A stretch of DNA of 64,000 nucleotides from Prorocentrum cordatum (Eukaryota > Sar > Dinophyceae > Prorocentrales > Prorocentraceae): contig CAUYUJ010020737.1 in NCBI GenBank assembly GCA_963575745.1, forward strand, positions 35,001 through 99,000, in the 5' to 3' direction. Position numbers and translations under genes: made by a program. The notes under the pieces were generated by a model. That model searched no databases and was not told the origin of the DNA. It saw only the letters and a list, made by a program, of their open reading frames with translations. This document shows, piece after piece, positions 36,419 to 46,200 of the stretch; within the stretch, counting starts at the first letter, position 1, and every line of letters begins with the position of its first letter.

Positions 36419-37123
36419 TGCTCTAGGACGCCATCCACGCTGGCACGCATTTACCACCTCCACTTCCCAGACAATCAGAAGCACCCAGGCTACAATGGGT
36501 CCATCGCTCGGCGACATGGCGCTATTTTATACAGGAGACGAGAGTTTGAATTTAGCATATATGTGTTCTTCAACAAGTACATCCAAAACAAGACCAACAT
36601 GCCTACGACAGAACTCGATGCCCGAACTACGAAAGCTATCGCGACGGTCTCGCAATGGCTCCATTCCTGCCAGGCAGGCGACTGGGCAGTCAATCTACAC
36701 GAGACAGCACATTTGCTACAAGGTCTCTACGACCAGCACGACATGAATTTTCTTCTACACCCACGCACCATCGGCAACAAGTCCTTACGTCCGCAGCGAC
36801 CACTCCGACGCTGCGCCACCACCTCCACTCCAAGACGCACAATCGACCCAACCCGTAGACTTACCTACAACAACCAGCAACCAGCCAGCACGTTGACTCC
36901 AACACCGCAGGCCACCACCTGCAATAGGGCTATCCGCAGCCCAATACACCCAGCACCACCGCGCCTCAGGATCCCAGTGGCACCACCTAAAGCGGCAACT
37001 GCACATAGGCGGCTCGTTCCACCACAGATTCGGGCAATTATACAAGCCCACTTCCACCCAAAGGCTTCACCTGCCATGCTTGATGGACAAACTGGCTCTA
37101 CACCAGTGCCAGCATACAATGGG
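36419..37123 (+). CDS. Open frame in AC-rich block, part 2 (unknown)
   Basis: The frame reads RIYHLHFPDNQKHPGYNGSI, FFNKYIQNKTNMPTTELDAR and LHSCQAGDWAVNLHETAHLL, and ends at TPVPAYNG, where GTAAGT (GT at 37123-37124) supplies a perfect donor and the stop TAA overlaps it. It reads more like protein than part 1. The HETAH string is not within a recognisable protease domain. Confidence 0.25.
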
Positions 37124-37126
37124 TAA

Positions 37127-37444
37127 GTTGATACACAATATGTGGACGGCGCCAACGACCAGCAGCAACTACATAGCCTGGATCCAATTCGCGACCGCCA
37201 GCGGAACTACCAAGAATACTCAAAAGAGGTGGACAGACGCAACTTACGACTACCGGATACTCAACACCGCAACGAGATCGCGACAGCGCTCAAAGTTCCA
37301 CCTATACCTAAACCCAAATTTCCGACGCCTGAGCACATGGCACCGCCGACGCCGAAACCCAGGTTTCCAACACATATACGACCTCACATCAACGACAACG
37401 GCTTCTTCTTGAGCATCAATTTCCACATGGATCTAGAGTATTGA
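37127..37444 (+). CDS. Open frame in AC-rich block, part 3 (unknown)
   Basis: Same frame as parts 1 and 2 after the TAA at 37124-37126. It reads LDPIRDRQRNYQEYSKEVDR, TALKVPPIPKPKFPTPEHM and INDNGFFLSINFHMDLEY, then TGA. Proline-rich and charged. It could be a second exon or the tail of a decayed gene. Confidence 0.25.
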   Translation, partial: VDTQYVDGANDQQQLHSLDPIRDRQRNYQEYSKEVDRRNLRLPDTQHRNEIATALKVPPIPKPKFPTPEHMAPPTPKPRFPTHIRPHINDNGFFLSINFHMDLEY

Positions 37445-38154
37445 CCAGCCTCCCCCTCATCTCAACCTACAAGTGTCTGCATTTCGCGTCTTGCTGTTGA
37501 CTGCGTCTTCCTTCTGCTGCCGGGTTCGACGCGCGCATATGCCGCCCCCCTCTCATGCGATGTACGTGTTCTTTGCTCCCACGCGTTAATGGACAAAGGG
37601 TTCGTGGTTAACCCGGAGAAAGACACGTCTTGGCCTCGCTCTTATGTTAGCATTCTCAGGAGTCTGGCAAGTGCTACCCGTGCCAACCTTATGTATTAAG
37701 TTGCTGTTTTTTTTCTTTGACGCCACCCACTGCGTTCTCATCTTAGGTTGGGCTGGGGTGGAGGTTTGGAGGCATGGAAGGGGATCTGAGGCACACGGCA
37801 GTCGCCCAGGCCCCCATTGGTCTCCATGGCGTGGCCCCGGGGCCCTTCAATTCGCCAGACCTCTCCAGCTCGCAGCCAGCACGCAGTGCGCGGCAGTCGC
37901 CGCAGCTCCCGTGCCGACGCAGCACAGCAGGTCAGAGCAATGTCACCGTTTGCGCCATCCCTTCTTCCGCCTGCACTCGTGCTACGCACGCAAGCTGCGC
38001 ACGCAAGGGGGGGGCGGGGGGCGGTGTTGCTCGGCGGAAGAGGTGCCCGCTTCGCACTGCCGACGGCAAGCCAGCCCTGACATCGCAGCAGTGAGCAGCA
38101 GCCCAGCCATACCATGTGCCAGCCCCAGCAAGCTCGGGCATCCGGCTGCAGCCG
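37445..38154. other. No gene assigned; acceptor-like site at 37746
   Basis: TTGCTGTTTTTTTTCTTTGA ... CTCATCTTAG at 37700-37746 is a good pyrimidine tract with AG. The following GC-rich sequence is open on both strands (plus LGWAGVEVWRHGRGSEAHG). A CAGTCGCCGCAGCTCCCGTG segment at 37892 recurs in diverged form at 38390. Confidence 0.35.
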
Positions 38155-38315
38155 TCCTCCTCGCCCTCGCCATCCTCCTCGTCCTCCTCTTCCTCCCCCT
38201 CCTCCCCTCATCATCCTCCTCCTCGCCCTCGCCCTGTCCTCCCCCCTCCTCCTCCTCCTCCTCCTCCTCCTCCTCCTCCTCCTTCTCTTCCTCCTCCTCC
38301 TCCTCCTCCTCCTGG
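38155..38315. repeat. (TCC)n array
   Basis: TCC/CTC array of about 160 bp. Confidence 0.93.
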
Positions 38316-38511
38316 CTCACTTGCGTGCTAGCCCTCCTCGACGCTGCCACTTCACTTACCAAATGCCGGGCGCGCAGCGGCACGCGGAGCGCGGCGCTCG
38401 CTGCAGCTCCCGCGCTGACCCGGCAGCTCAATTCAGCTGCAGCATTGTCAGGCCATCGCTACTAACGCCTGACATTACGATGCTGAGGGTGATGGGGGAA
38501 GCATTAGGGTC

Positions 38512-38672
38512 AGGAGGAAAAGAAACACACAGACACAATTAATCCTCGATTCCCCAGAAAATATGGGAAAATATGGGAAGTGGGGGGGAAGACAGAAACC
38601 CAGAAAATATGGGAAAATATGGGGGATATTTTTATTTGTGTGTATTTATTTGTGTGTCCTAATTTCCCTTTA
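38512..38672. mobile_element. MITE-like element, family B copy 5
   Basis: AGGAGGAAAAGAAACACACA to GTCCTAATTTCCCTTTA, 161 bp. Flanks TAGGGTC and TAGGGGA share five of seven bases. It directly abuts A4. Confidence 0.82.
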
Positions 38673-38673
38673 T

Positions 38674-38870
38674 AGGGGAACGAACAATGACAAGAGCATA
38701 AAAACCCTGAGGTCCGCGCGGGTTTCTCGGATCGGCGCTGGGCCCCCTTGGCGGCGCCTCCGGCGCCACCCCTGGCGCGCCCCACGCGCCAGGGAGGGGG
38801 GTCCAGCGCCGATCCGAGAAATCCGCGCGGATCTCAGAGTTTTTATGTTTATATCATGATTCGTTCCTCT
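38674..38870. mobile_element. Hairpin MITE-like element, family A copy 4
   Basis: AGGGGAACGAACAATGACAA to ATCATGATTCGTTCCTCT, 197 bp, with the same internal double palindrome as the other copies. Confidence 0.88.
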
Positions 38871-39522
38871 ATGTATGGCGGGGCCCACTTGGGAGGGACA
38901 GCGGCGCGCAACAGTGTTCGCCCCCCCCCTCCCCTCCCCCCCTGGACTACAGGGCGCAGCCCCATCGCCATTTAAACCGCCAGATGCGGCGCATGATGCA
39001 TCATTTCACCCATCACTTCACCCACTTCACCCATTGCAGGTGGCATCACAGGCCAGCCACACCTACGCGCCAGCCCCAGCAACTTTCAAATGTCCAGCCC
39101 AGCCGCTCCAATACTGTTGTGCGTAGCACTCCCCCGCCTCACAATGCAGGCGCCTCACAAGTTGCACATGGCCACCCTCCAAGCAGTTACTAGCTCTTTG
39201 TCTTTACCTGCACCCAGCTGCGCACATCTAGTTTCACCTTGACCTACTGTGAGACTATCTAGCCTGACACAAGGCATCAGGTTCGCAGCTGCCTAGCATC
39301 TCCCTGTGGCTCAGACCCATGGGAGCCCATGCCAATCATTATGCAGGCGAGCACTACTCTGCACAGTATCTTGCACGCGTGGTTCGATCTCTCGTGTTAC
39401 GTTCCTTCTTGCATGTTCAGAGGAAGAGATGATGAGGTTGAGGTTTCCTCCCTCCCCCCACAGCGACGGCAGGCGCCGTTACTCTGCGCACTTATGGGCC
39501 CTCTGTGTTTCCAAACTTGTTG
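38871..39522. other. No gene recognised
   Basis: Unique sequence with a short CACTTCACCCA repeat at 39005-39035. A GC-moderate stretch from 39200 has short frames on both strands and no product was recognised. Confidence 0.35.
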
Positions 39523-39627
39523 TCAATATTTTACTGCACGGGCCTGCCGCCGAATTCGCTTCAAATTGGCCTCACTGCGCGAAGTCTGTGTTTCACCGTT
39601 CGAACGTTCCAGCCATGCCGCTTTAGC
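39523..39627 (-). CDS. Candidate terminal exon, unknown
   Basis: On the minus strand a 500-bp pyrimidine tract (complement of the GGA array) ends in TATTTGGCGTTGACCAG. The frame then reads AKAAWLERSNGETQTSRSEA and NLKRIRRQARAVKY with a stop at 39523. The peptide is charged and helix-like. A weak resemblance of AAWLERSNGE to the end of retroelement integrase cores was noted but is not enough to assign. Confidence 0.35.
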   Translation of the reverse strand, partial: AKAAWLERSNGETQTSRSEANLKRIRRQARAVKY

Positions 39628-39639
39628 CTGGTCAACGCC

Positions 39640-40165
39640 AAATATGAAGAGGGGGGCGGACGAGGAGGAAGAGGAGGCAGGCAGGGAGGGAGGAGGGAGG
39701 GGGGAGGGAGAGGAGGGAGGCGAAGAGGAGAGAGGAGGAGGAGAAGGAGGGAGGAGGAGGAAGGAGGAGGGATGGGGGAGGAGGAGGAGAGGAGGAAGGA
39801 GGAGGAGGAGGAGGAGGAGGAGGAGGGGAAAGAAGGAGGAGGAGGAGAAAGGAGGAGGAGGAGGGAAGAAGGAGGAGGAGGAGGAGCAGCAGCAGCAGGG
39901 GAAGAGGAGGAGGAGGAGGAGGAGGAGGAGGAGGAGGAGGAGGAGGAGGAGGATGGAGGGGGATGAGGAGGGGAGGAGGAGAGGAAAGAGGAGGGAGGAG
40001 GAGGAGGAGGAGGACGAGGAGGAGAAGAGGAGGAGGAGGGGGATAAGGAGGAGGGGGAGGGGGAGGAGGAGGAGGAGGAGGAGGAGGAGGAGGAGGAGGA
40101 GGAGGAGGAGGAGGAGGAGCAGGAGCAGGGAGGAGGAGGAGGAGGTGGAGGAGGAGGTGGAGGAG
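39640..40165. repeat. (GGA)n array
   Basis: About 525 bp of GGA with GAAGGA, GGGA and a GCAGCAGCAGCA interruption. Confidence 0.96.
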
Positions 40166-40499
40166 CAGGACCAGTGCAAACCCAAGAGCCATCAAAGATG
40201 TTGGAATCATCCCTCCCTCCAAGCTCCCTGTTCACAGGCTTCTACAAGGGTTCATGTCCACTGAGGAAACTGCCTCGTTGGAAGTCAACCGTTTGAAGAC
40301 ATTGAAGCATGCCAAAACATATCAAAACATTGTGTGCGGGACTCGAACGCCACGGATTAACCTGACTGTTGCGTTTTGATGATCGTGGATCGTGCCAGCA
40401 CGCCGTTCATGGGATTTCAACTCCGCGAATCAACGTATTTGTTGCACCCTCATAATCCTCAATCGTTCCAGCACACCATTTCTGGTACGTTGACCATGG
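40166..40499. repeat. H-module flank, inverted
   Basis: The minus strand reads TTTGATGGCTCTTGGGTTTG then CACTGGTCCTGCTCC, the same block as at 2165-2200 and 5505-5535. The rest to 40499 is unique, with CATTTCTGGTACGTTGACCA-type short repeats. Confidence 0.55.
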
Positions 40500-40765
40500 G
40501 AATCCGTGAAACTCTTGCAATGTTAAAAATGGAATGTGCGCGGCGCTAAAGCGAGAGCCGCAGTTTGAAAAGGAACCGCCCTCACTCCGTGAAGCCCGTT
40601 GCAATGTTTAGAAACTAACGTGGGCGGCGTGAAGGCGAGAGCCACATGTTGAACACCACCCGCCCTCCATATGTGAAACTGCTGCCAATGCTTAAGCTTC
40701 AGGGTCACAAATGGTGAGGAAGGCTCAGGCGAAACGCCCGGCCCAGCCCACCCTACAAACACGCC
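40500..40765. repeat. Family H satellite, inverted, plus module end
   Basis: AATGTGCGCGGCGCTAAAGC and AACGTGGGCGGCGTGAAGGC are reverse-complement H units. CTCAGGCGAAACGCCCGGCC and CCCACCCTACAAACACGCC mirror the 1495-1530 block. The order is the reverse of that at 1.4-2.0 kb. Confidence 0.75.
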
Positions 40766-40794
40766 TGGAGCGCGAGAGGGAGAAGTCATTTAGA

Positions 40795-41010
40795 AGGAGA
40801 TGAGGAGAAGGAGGAGGAGGAGGAAGAGGAGGAGGAGGAGGAGGAGGAGGAGGAGGAGGAGAGGAGGAGGAGGGAGGAGGGGAGGAGAGGGAGGGGGAGG
40901 GAGGAGGAGGGATGGGAGGAGAGGTGGGAGGAGGGAGGAGGAGAGGAGGAGGAGGAGGAGAGGAGGAGGTGGAGGAGGGAGAAGAGGAGCAGGAGAGTAG
41001 GAAAGGAGAG
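40795..41010. repeat. (GGA)n array
   Basis: About 215 bp of GGA/GGGA. Confidence 0.95.
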
Positions 41011-41214
41011 GAGGAGGTCTTCCCCAGCTGTGGCGGGTCGGCGTGCCCTGGCGCATGCCGCCTGCGCCGTGCCGCGCATGCTGCTCCACGAACCGGGGAT
41101 GCGGGCGGGAGGCGGGCGGTCGAGGCGGGTGCTTTTTTCGCCGCAGGTGCCGCGGTCCTCGGGGTGTCAGAAGCAATTAAGCAGCGCTCACGCGTGGTAT
41201 ATGGTTTGAACTTC
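41011..41214. other. GC-rich island between complementary arrays
   Basis: Unique 204 bp between a GGA array and a complementary TCC array. Open frames on both strands (plus SCGGSACPGACRLRRAAHA). Uncertain. Confidence 0.35.
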
Positions 41215-41585
41215 CCCCCCCCCCCTCCCCCTCCTCCTCCTCCTCCTCCTCCTTCCCTCCTCTCCTCCTCCTTTTCCTTCCTCCTCCTCCTCCTTCTTTC
41301 CTTCTCCTCCTCCTCCTCACCCGCTCCTCCTCCTCCTTTCCGTCCTCCTCCTCCTCCCCCTCCTCCTCCTCCTCCTCTTCCTCCTCCTCCTCTCCTCCTC
41401 CTCCTCCTCCTCCTCCTCCTCCTCCCTCCTCCTCCTCCCTCTCCTCCTCCTTCCCCTCCTCTTCCTCCTCCTCTTCCTCCTCCTCCTCCTCCTCCTCCTC
41501 CTCCTCCTCCTCCTCCTCCTCCTCCTCCTCCTCCTCCTCCTCCTCCTCCTCCTTCTTTTCCTCCTCTTCCTCCTCCTCCGCCTTC
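41215..41585. repeat. (TCC)n array
   Basis: About 370 bp of TCC/CTC/TTC. It acts as an exceptionally long pyrimidine tract upstream of the 41627 exon candidate. Confidence 0.96.
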
Positions 41586-41626
41586 TGACGCGCAATATTT
41601 GTTCTTGAGCGCATTCTCTGTGACAG

Positions 41627-41724
41627 CGCTTCTTTGGACGGCAAGCGTCGGTGGCACAGGTGATCGTGGAGAAAATACGAACGAGCTGTCAGTCATATCT
41701 GAAGCCTCCCGACCTTCTCCGCAG
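41627..41724 (+). CDS. Candidate internal exon, unknown family
   Basis: Preceded by the 370-bp TCC array and GCATTCTCTGTGACAG, followed by GTAGGT (CGCAG|GTAGGTGTTG). The 98-nt segment has one coherent frame, RFFGRQASVAQVIVEKIRTS then CQSYLKPPDLLR, which ends exactly at the donor and would hit TAG two bases beyond. An in-frame TGA lies upstream, outside the predicted exon. Both boundaries are canonical. No family was recognised. Confidence 0.45.
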
Positions 41725-41876
41725 GTAGGTGTTGGGCAGGCTCTTGGGCACGCACGTAGGGTTAGAGGAATATTCGGTTTGAGTTCCCCCCCTCCCCCCG
41801 AATGCACTATTGGGCTCGGATCTTCCGACGTTGAGTGTCGGACCAGTGATGCGCACACGTGCCAACGTTGAATTGC

Positions 41877-41877
<1 letters not shown>

Positions 41878-41907
<30 letters not shown>

Positions 41908-41970
41908 GAGGAGGAGGAGGAGGAGGATGAGGAGGAGGAGGAGGAGGAGGAGGAGGAGGAGGAGGAAGGG
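41878..41970. repeat. (GGA)n array
   Basis: About 90 bp of uninterrupted GGA with one GAT. Confidence 0.95.
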
Positions 41971-41984
41971 GGGGGGCTGCTCAA

Positions 41985-42420
41985 TGTTTCCCTCGGCCGC
42001 AGCTCCGTCCCCGCCTTCTCTGTCTCGATGCCAAGCCGCCCTCCCTCCCTTCGTCTGCAGCTCGATCACGGCCCGGCGTCCCCATCCCTGTCCAACATTT
42101 CTCCAGATCCCGAGCACTGCATCCCTGGCCTGGTCCCCCCGTCGCGACCCCCCTCGCGGGCCGCTGTGTCGGGCCTCCTGCCGCAAGGACGTCCTTATCC
42201 GGGTGCTGGCAGGTTCGTTCGCGTGTGGGGGGGAGTGGGGCGTTTTGGCGAGCTGCAGATGGAGTTCTGGAGACCGCGCAGGTCGAATGTCAATTGGGAC
42301 TTGCTTCGTATGTGTTGAGGGGCGTCGTAGGGCGGGGGGGTGGGGGCAAATGGCATGCCAGGGTATAAGCCAAAAAAAATCGCCCCCACCTCGCCGTCCT
42401 GGCCCTACCTCCCTTATTTT
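41985..42420 (-). CDS. Candidate minus-strand coding segment, unknown
   Basis: The minus frame preceded by TAAGGGAGGTAGGGCCAG (acceptor-like) runs through SLRQEARHSGPRGGSRRG, GDQARDAVLGIWRNVGQG, RAVIELQTKGGRAAWHRDRE and AAAEGNIEQ before entering the complement of the GGA array. The plus frame is also open (KDVLIRVLAGSFACGGEWGV), so the strand is uncertain. Confidence 0.25.
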
Positions 42421-43230
42421 TCGAGGGAGGAGGTGAGAGGAGGACGATGAGGAGGAGAAGGAGGTATAGGAGGAGGAGGAGGAGGAGAGGGAAGAGACCA
42501 GGAGGGAGGCTGTCGACAGGGGTCGACTGTGACGGAGCCAGTCCGTGCACAGGGCAAAGGACAAGTGCGGGTGCGAGCAATGCCATGGTGGGCAGACGCA
42601 AGTGCGGGGGCACGAAAAATATGGCATGGACGCTGGGACAAGCGGCTGGGGCCAGCCCTTCCACTCTTTCCATGCCTGGCCAGCTTCCCTCCAGCTTTTC
42701 CAGCACCGGCGGCCCCCGTCCCAGCTGTTTCGGGTTCGCTTCAGCCCTTGCGAGGTTGACTAGCTGTGGCCGCTTCCACTTTCACGGAATTCCCAGCTTC
42801 TACTCTCTCCAGCTTCTCTGCACGACGATTGTCAGGACCGGGCGAGGGCACAACGGGAGGCCAGGCGGCAGGGAGGGGAAGACGGGAGCCCGCCGACGTC
42901 GAGAGCTGAGCTGCGGCCAGTTTCATGAATTGGGGAGCTCGGCCACGAATGGAAGGTGCGGCTCGTTCCAGTGGCTGACACGTCGGCGCCGCACGGCCGC
43001 TGCAGCTAAGTTTGCGACGGCACCTCTGCTCCCAGCCCAGCTCCGGCCGCTCCTCTGGAGCGACCAGCCGCCCGACTGCTGCAAGGACGCCTTCGCGGGC
43101 CCGCGAATTAGGAGGTGAGTATCCGGTCCCGGCGGGTGCCGCGGCCAACCTTTCGTGGGACTTCCCGACTTTGCTCGGGTGCCCACTTGCCCGTCCTCCT
43201 CTCCTGGCCCCCCTCCTCCGCGCGAGCAGT
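42421..43230. other. GGA patch and GC-rich sequence, no gene assigned
   Basis: A GGA patch at 42425-42490 precedes GC-rich unique sequence that is open on both strands nearly throughout (for example minus RAEKLERVEAGNSVKVEAAT and plus KDKCGCEQCHGGQTQV). No frame could be preferred. Confidence 0.35.
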
Positions 43231-43234
43231 GCGC

Positions 43235-43345
43235 GCTTGCCCCCTCCTCCTCCTCCTCCTCCCTCCTCCTCCTCCTCCTCCTCCTCCTCCTCCTCCTCCT
43301 CCCCCTCCTCCTCCTCCCCCTCCTCCTCCTCCCCCTCCTCGAAGG
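43235..43345. repeat. (TCC)n array
   Basis: About 110 bp of TCC/CTC, then family S repeat at about 43390-43485 (GCGGCTGCCCTTCTCCAAGG). Confidence 0.93.
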
Positions 43346-43577
43346 GGAGATCTGGGGGGTACTTGGAGCGGAAGAGGGTGCGACCAGTGTGGGCAAGAGC
43401 GGCTGCCCTTCTCCAAGGGGGCGGCGCGAGGTCGCGAAAATCGTCGCGCAGCGCGAGGCGCGATGCGCGAAGTTGAGTGGCACGGCCCGGCCGCACTCCT
43501 CAGTCACCTCCTCGTCGTCGTAATCCTCCTCTTCCTGGCGCTGCGGCTCACTGATGCTTGGGCAGTTGCAGAGGTTG

Positions 43578-43580
<3 letters not shown>

Positions 43581-43610
<30 letters not shown>
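43581..43610. repeat. (TC)15 tract
   Basis: Perfect TC dinucleotide run directly followed by AG, an ideal pyrimidine tract for the next exon candidate. Confidence 0.95.
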
Positions 43611-43612
<2 letters not shown>

Positions 43613-43833
43613 GGGCAACCACAGGAAGGGGGGATAGGCTCGGGGGGCCATGCATCGACCCCCAATCGCCCATCGATCGCCGACAGGGGTCTGACGGCCC
43701 CCTCCCCGCCCAGGAGCGCGCGGACTCGCCATCGGCGGCCCAACGCCGAGCGCGGCCAGAGATCGCACGGTCAAACTTCTGGACGGGGGCCGAGCTGCTC
43801 GTGAAGGGGGCTCGATGGCCCTGTGGTCTTTCC
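43613..43833 (+). CDS. Candidate exon, unknown
   Basis: After the (TC)15-AG site the plus frame reads ATTGRGDRLGGPCIDPQSPI, DRRQGSDGPLPAQERADSPS and RPEIARSNFWTGAELLVKGA. It ends near 43833, where a second pyrimidine tract begins. No clear GT donor consensus was found (GTGGTCTTTCC is the nearest). Another plus frame and a minus frame are also open. Confidence 0.3.
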
Positions 43834-43834
43834 C

Positions 43835-43970
43835 CCTCCTCCTCCTCCCCCTCCTCCTCCCTCCTCCTCCCCTCCTCTCCCCCTCCTCCTCCTCCTCCTT
43901 CTCCTCCTCCTCCTCCTCCTCCTCCTCCTCCTCCGCCTCCTCCTCCTCCTCCTCCTCCTCCTCCTTTGGC
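43835..43970. repeat. (TCC)n array ending in TTTGGCAG
   Basis: About 135 bp of TCC followed by CCTTTGGCAG, a strong acceptor-like site. Confidence 0.94.
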
Positions 43971-43974
43971 AGGG

Positions 43975-44115
43975 GTGGACCTAAACGGCGTTTTTGGCGG
44001 CTTCGTGGGCCGCTTTCGTTTCGACCTCGTTTTGCGTTAGAGGCGGATTGAAGGCAACACGAGGGAGAACGAAAACAAAGCGAAAACGAAAAACACCGTC
44101 TAGGTTCAGCCCCTT
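43975..44115. repeat. Imperfect inverted repeat GGACCTAAACGGCGTTTTT
   Basis: GGACCTAAACGGCGTTTTTG at the left pairs with GAAAAACACCGTCTAGGTTC at the right. The interior contains purine-rich and complementary pyrimidine-rich halves. MITE-like singleton in this window. Confidence 0.6.
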
Positions 44116-44370
44116 CCCTTGGCGTTTCTTGCCCATCTGGGCGCAACTGAGGCCCAAGAGGGGCCTGCTCGCTGCCCAGAGGCAAAAGGTCATGACTGTG
44201 GTCGAGGACGGTGGGGGATCTCGGAGGCATGGGGCAAAGGAGGCATCGGAGGGAGGAGAAGCGATACCAACACCATCAGGGGGCCCACCTCCAGGGAGGA
44301 GGTCCACGATGCCTCCCCGAGCGAGAGACTGGGGATGTCTCGAACGGGAGGGGGGGGACCACACCACCAG
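44116..44370 (+). CDS. Candidate exon, unknown
   Basis: The plus frame reads FLPIWAQLRPKRGLLAAQRQ, KVMTVVEDGGGSRRHGAKEA, PPPGRRSTMPPRARDWGCLE and REGGDHTTR, and ends at CACCAG|GTAGAC, a good donor. The acceptor is not clear. A second plus frame is partly open. No family was recognised. Confidence 0.3.
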
Positions 44371-44469
44371 GTAGACCCCCCTTGCCTCCGCGCATCTCCT
44401 TGCCCTCTTGGTGTTGGCGTCGCCTTTCCTTGTTCCTAGAGGCAGGGGGGAGGAATAGAAGAAGCAGGA

Positions 44470-44640
44470 TCGGCATAAGCGTGAACGTTCGAAGGTTCGC
44501 GCTGATCTCTCGAATCTGCGCTGAATCTCCCCTGGCGGCGCCTCTGGCGCCGCCCCTGGCGCGCCCCGCGCGCTGGGGAGGGGGGGTCCGGCTCCAATCC
44601 AATCATATTTCCACGCGGACATCCGAAGGTTTCTGTTGCA
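44470..44640. mobile_element. Family A element, diverged copy 5
   Basis: GGTTCGCGCTGATCTCTCGA, GGCGGCGCCTCTGGCGCCGC and CACGCGGACATCCGAAGGTT align with the hairpin family. The arms are more diverged than in the other copies. Confidence 0.7.
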
Positions 44641-44870
44641 TGCTGTGTGTGATCCAATACTATTCGACTTGCCAATGAGAGCTCCATGACAAATGCTCCA
44701 AGTTTCTTAGTAAGCGTCGGGGGGGGAGGCGTCACCCCTGCTGACAGCCCCACATCGACCCCCGTCGCGGGCGGCCACCTCGCGCCGAAGGCGCTCCGAC
44801 CCCTCGTCGCGGCGCGACGACGAGGCGAGGTTGACCCCGGTCGGGGGGGTACCCCTCCAGCTTGTTAAGA
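44641..44870. other. No gene recognised
   Basis: Contains inverted short blocks ATCGACCCCCGTCGCGGGCG / CGCGACGACGAGGCGAGG and G runs. Nothing was recognised. Confidence 0.35.
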
Positions 44871-45223
44871 AACCCAGGGTCCAGCGAGGAGACGTCAGAA
44901 AAGTCAAGTGCTCGCTGAACAGAAATGTATGTGCTGGATTCCCAGATCCCAGCCTATACTTGAGGCGCCTTCCTGATCCTTCCTGCTTTGAGGATCGAGC
45001 TGCTTTTCCTTTCGAGTGGTTTTCCCGATTTGTTCATCTTCCGGGACTTGCGGGAACCCAACCTGTTTTCAGCGCCCTCTTGCTTCATGTTTCTGCCCGT
45101 TTCGTGCTAGCGATGTGTGCCGAATTGCAATGGCGTTCCCAAAGCTTTGGCCATCCCAGCAGGCGCGGGGCCCCCTTCCCTCCGTGGAATCCCAGAGCAT
45201 GCGGGCCGGCGGCGGCGGAGTAG
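44831..45223 (+). CDS. Candidate open frame (130 codons), unknown
   Basis: The plus frame reads VKCSLNRNVCAGFPDPSLYL, RRLPDPSCFEDRAAFPFEWF, SRFVHLPGLAGTQPVFSALL and FVLAMCAELQWRSQSFGHPS, stopping at 45221-45223. Composition is lower in GC than its surroundings and codon use looks protein-like. The ATG at 44831 lies in GC-rich sequence and may not be the true start; AAGAAACCCAG at 44869-44879 is acceptor-like. No family was recognised. Confidence 0.35.
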   Translation: MTPVGGVPLQLVKKPRVQRGDVRKVKCSLNRNVCAGFPDPSLYLRRLPDPSCFEDRAAFPFEWFSRFVHLPGLAGTQPVFSALLLHVSARFVLAMCAELQWRSQSFGHPSRRGAPFPPWNPRACGPAAAE

Positions 45224-45261
45224 ATTTCGGCCCACACCCAGATTCGTATTGTCAACCCGCG

Positions 45262-45405
45262 TAGTAGGGAAGGGTAACCTCAAGGGTACCCTTGCATCCT
45301 TGCCTCCTCGGTCCATCCTTGGCCACTTTCGTTGGGCGCGCCCCGCTCGAAAAGTATCGACATGGCCTTCCAAGGCCCTTGCATCCTTACCGTGCATCCT
45401 TACTA
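45262..45405. mobile_element. MITE-like element, family M copy 2
   Basis: TAGTAGGGAAGGGTAACC to CGTGCATCCTTACTA, with AAGGGTACCCTTGCATCCTT and CACTTTCGTTGGGCGCGCCC in the interior, 144 bp. Confidence 0.82.
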
Positions 45406-45758
45406 TACAGGGTTGACCGTACGTTGTTATGAGATGTTCATTATCGCACCGAGACTTGCACCACACTTCTTCACGCGGCAGGCCTTACTCCGCCGTCGGG
45501 TGTGAATTCACCCCGCTAGTCCCTGCCGAAGACATAAAGTAAGTCACTCCACGTCCTCTGAAACTCGGGGGCGGAAAAGAGGGGGGTGATGACTAGGGGG
45601 GGGTGGATATCATGGCGCGGGCCATGATTCTTCCTCAGATTTCATGGCGCCTCTTCTTGTTTCAATACGTCCCTGGCCCCCCCGCTGGGCCGCGCACGTG
45701 CCGCCGGTCATGATTTGCACCCCCCCCTCTTGGACACCCCCCTCTTGGCCGCTCCCGA
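45406..45758. other. No gene recognised
   Basis: Contains AAGTAAGTCACTCCACGTCC at 45538, repeated as GTAAGTCACTCCACGTCTTC at 45897. No gene was recognised. Confidence 0.4.
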
Positions 45759-45977
45759 GAAACTCGCTACGCGCCGTTGTCATCAGGACGGCGAGCGCTT
45801 GCCGCGCTCGGGGCTTTTGATAGAAGTTCTGGGTTTTATTCAATTTCTGAGACTATGAATTTCTTAAACCATGATTTCTTAAGCATTTCGCAGGGTGTAA
45901 GTCACTCCACGTCTTCTGAAACTCGCTACGCGCCGTTGTCATCAGGACGGCGAGCGCTCTCCGCGCTCGGGGCTTTT
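45759..45977. repeat. 60-bp direct duplication bracketing a partial R element
   Basis: 45759-45818 (GAAACTCGCTACGCGCCGTT ... CTCGGGGCTTTT) is repeated at 45918-45977 with two mismatches. Between them lies the right half of an R element (GATAGAAGTTCTGGGTTTTA ... CATTTCGCAGGGTGTA). Confidence 0.88.
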
Positions 45978-46079
45978 TGTGTTTGTTTGTCTCGCCGCGG
46001 TACCGCCGGAGGGCGCGCTCGCTCCGCGCACCTCGGTTCGCATGCACACCTCGGCATCGTGGCCACGCAGGCCTCTTGG

Positions 46080-46200
46080 CATCGCTCGGACGTGTGCATT
46101 TTTCCTTCGGCGAGGACCATCGAGGAGCCTCCTTGATCATTTGGCGAAAAACCCACGCACGAAACAGACAGAAACACAAGGAGTGGACGTCCGAGCGATG
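46080..46200. mobile_element. MITE-like element, family F copy 2
   Basis: CATCGCTCGGACGTGTGCAT to GGACGTCCGAGCGATG, 121 bp. It is nearly identical to copy 1. Confidence 0.88.

Noticed and set aside
36658-36720. Zinc protease from the HETAH string
   Set aside because: The motif is embedded in an AC-biased open frame without the expected surrounding domain, so it is likely chance.
39523-39627. Retroelement integrase fragment
   Set aside because: The resemblance is limited to about ten residues, and no reverse transcriptase, protease or integrase zinc finger is nearby.
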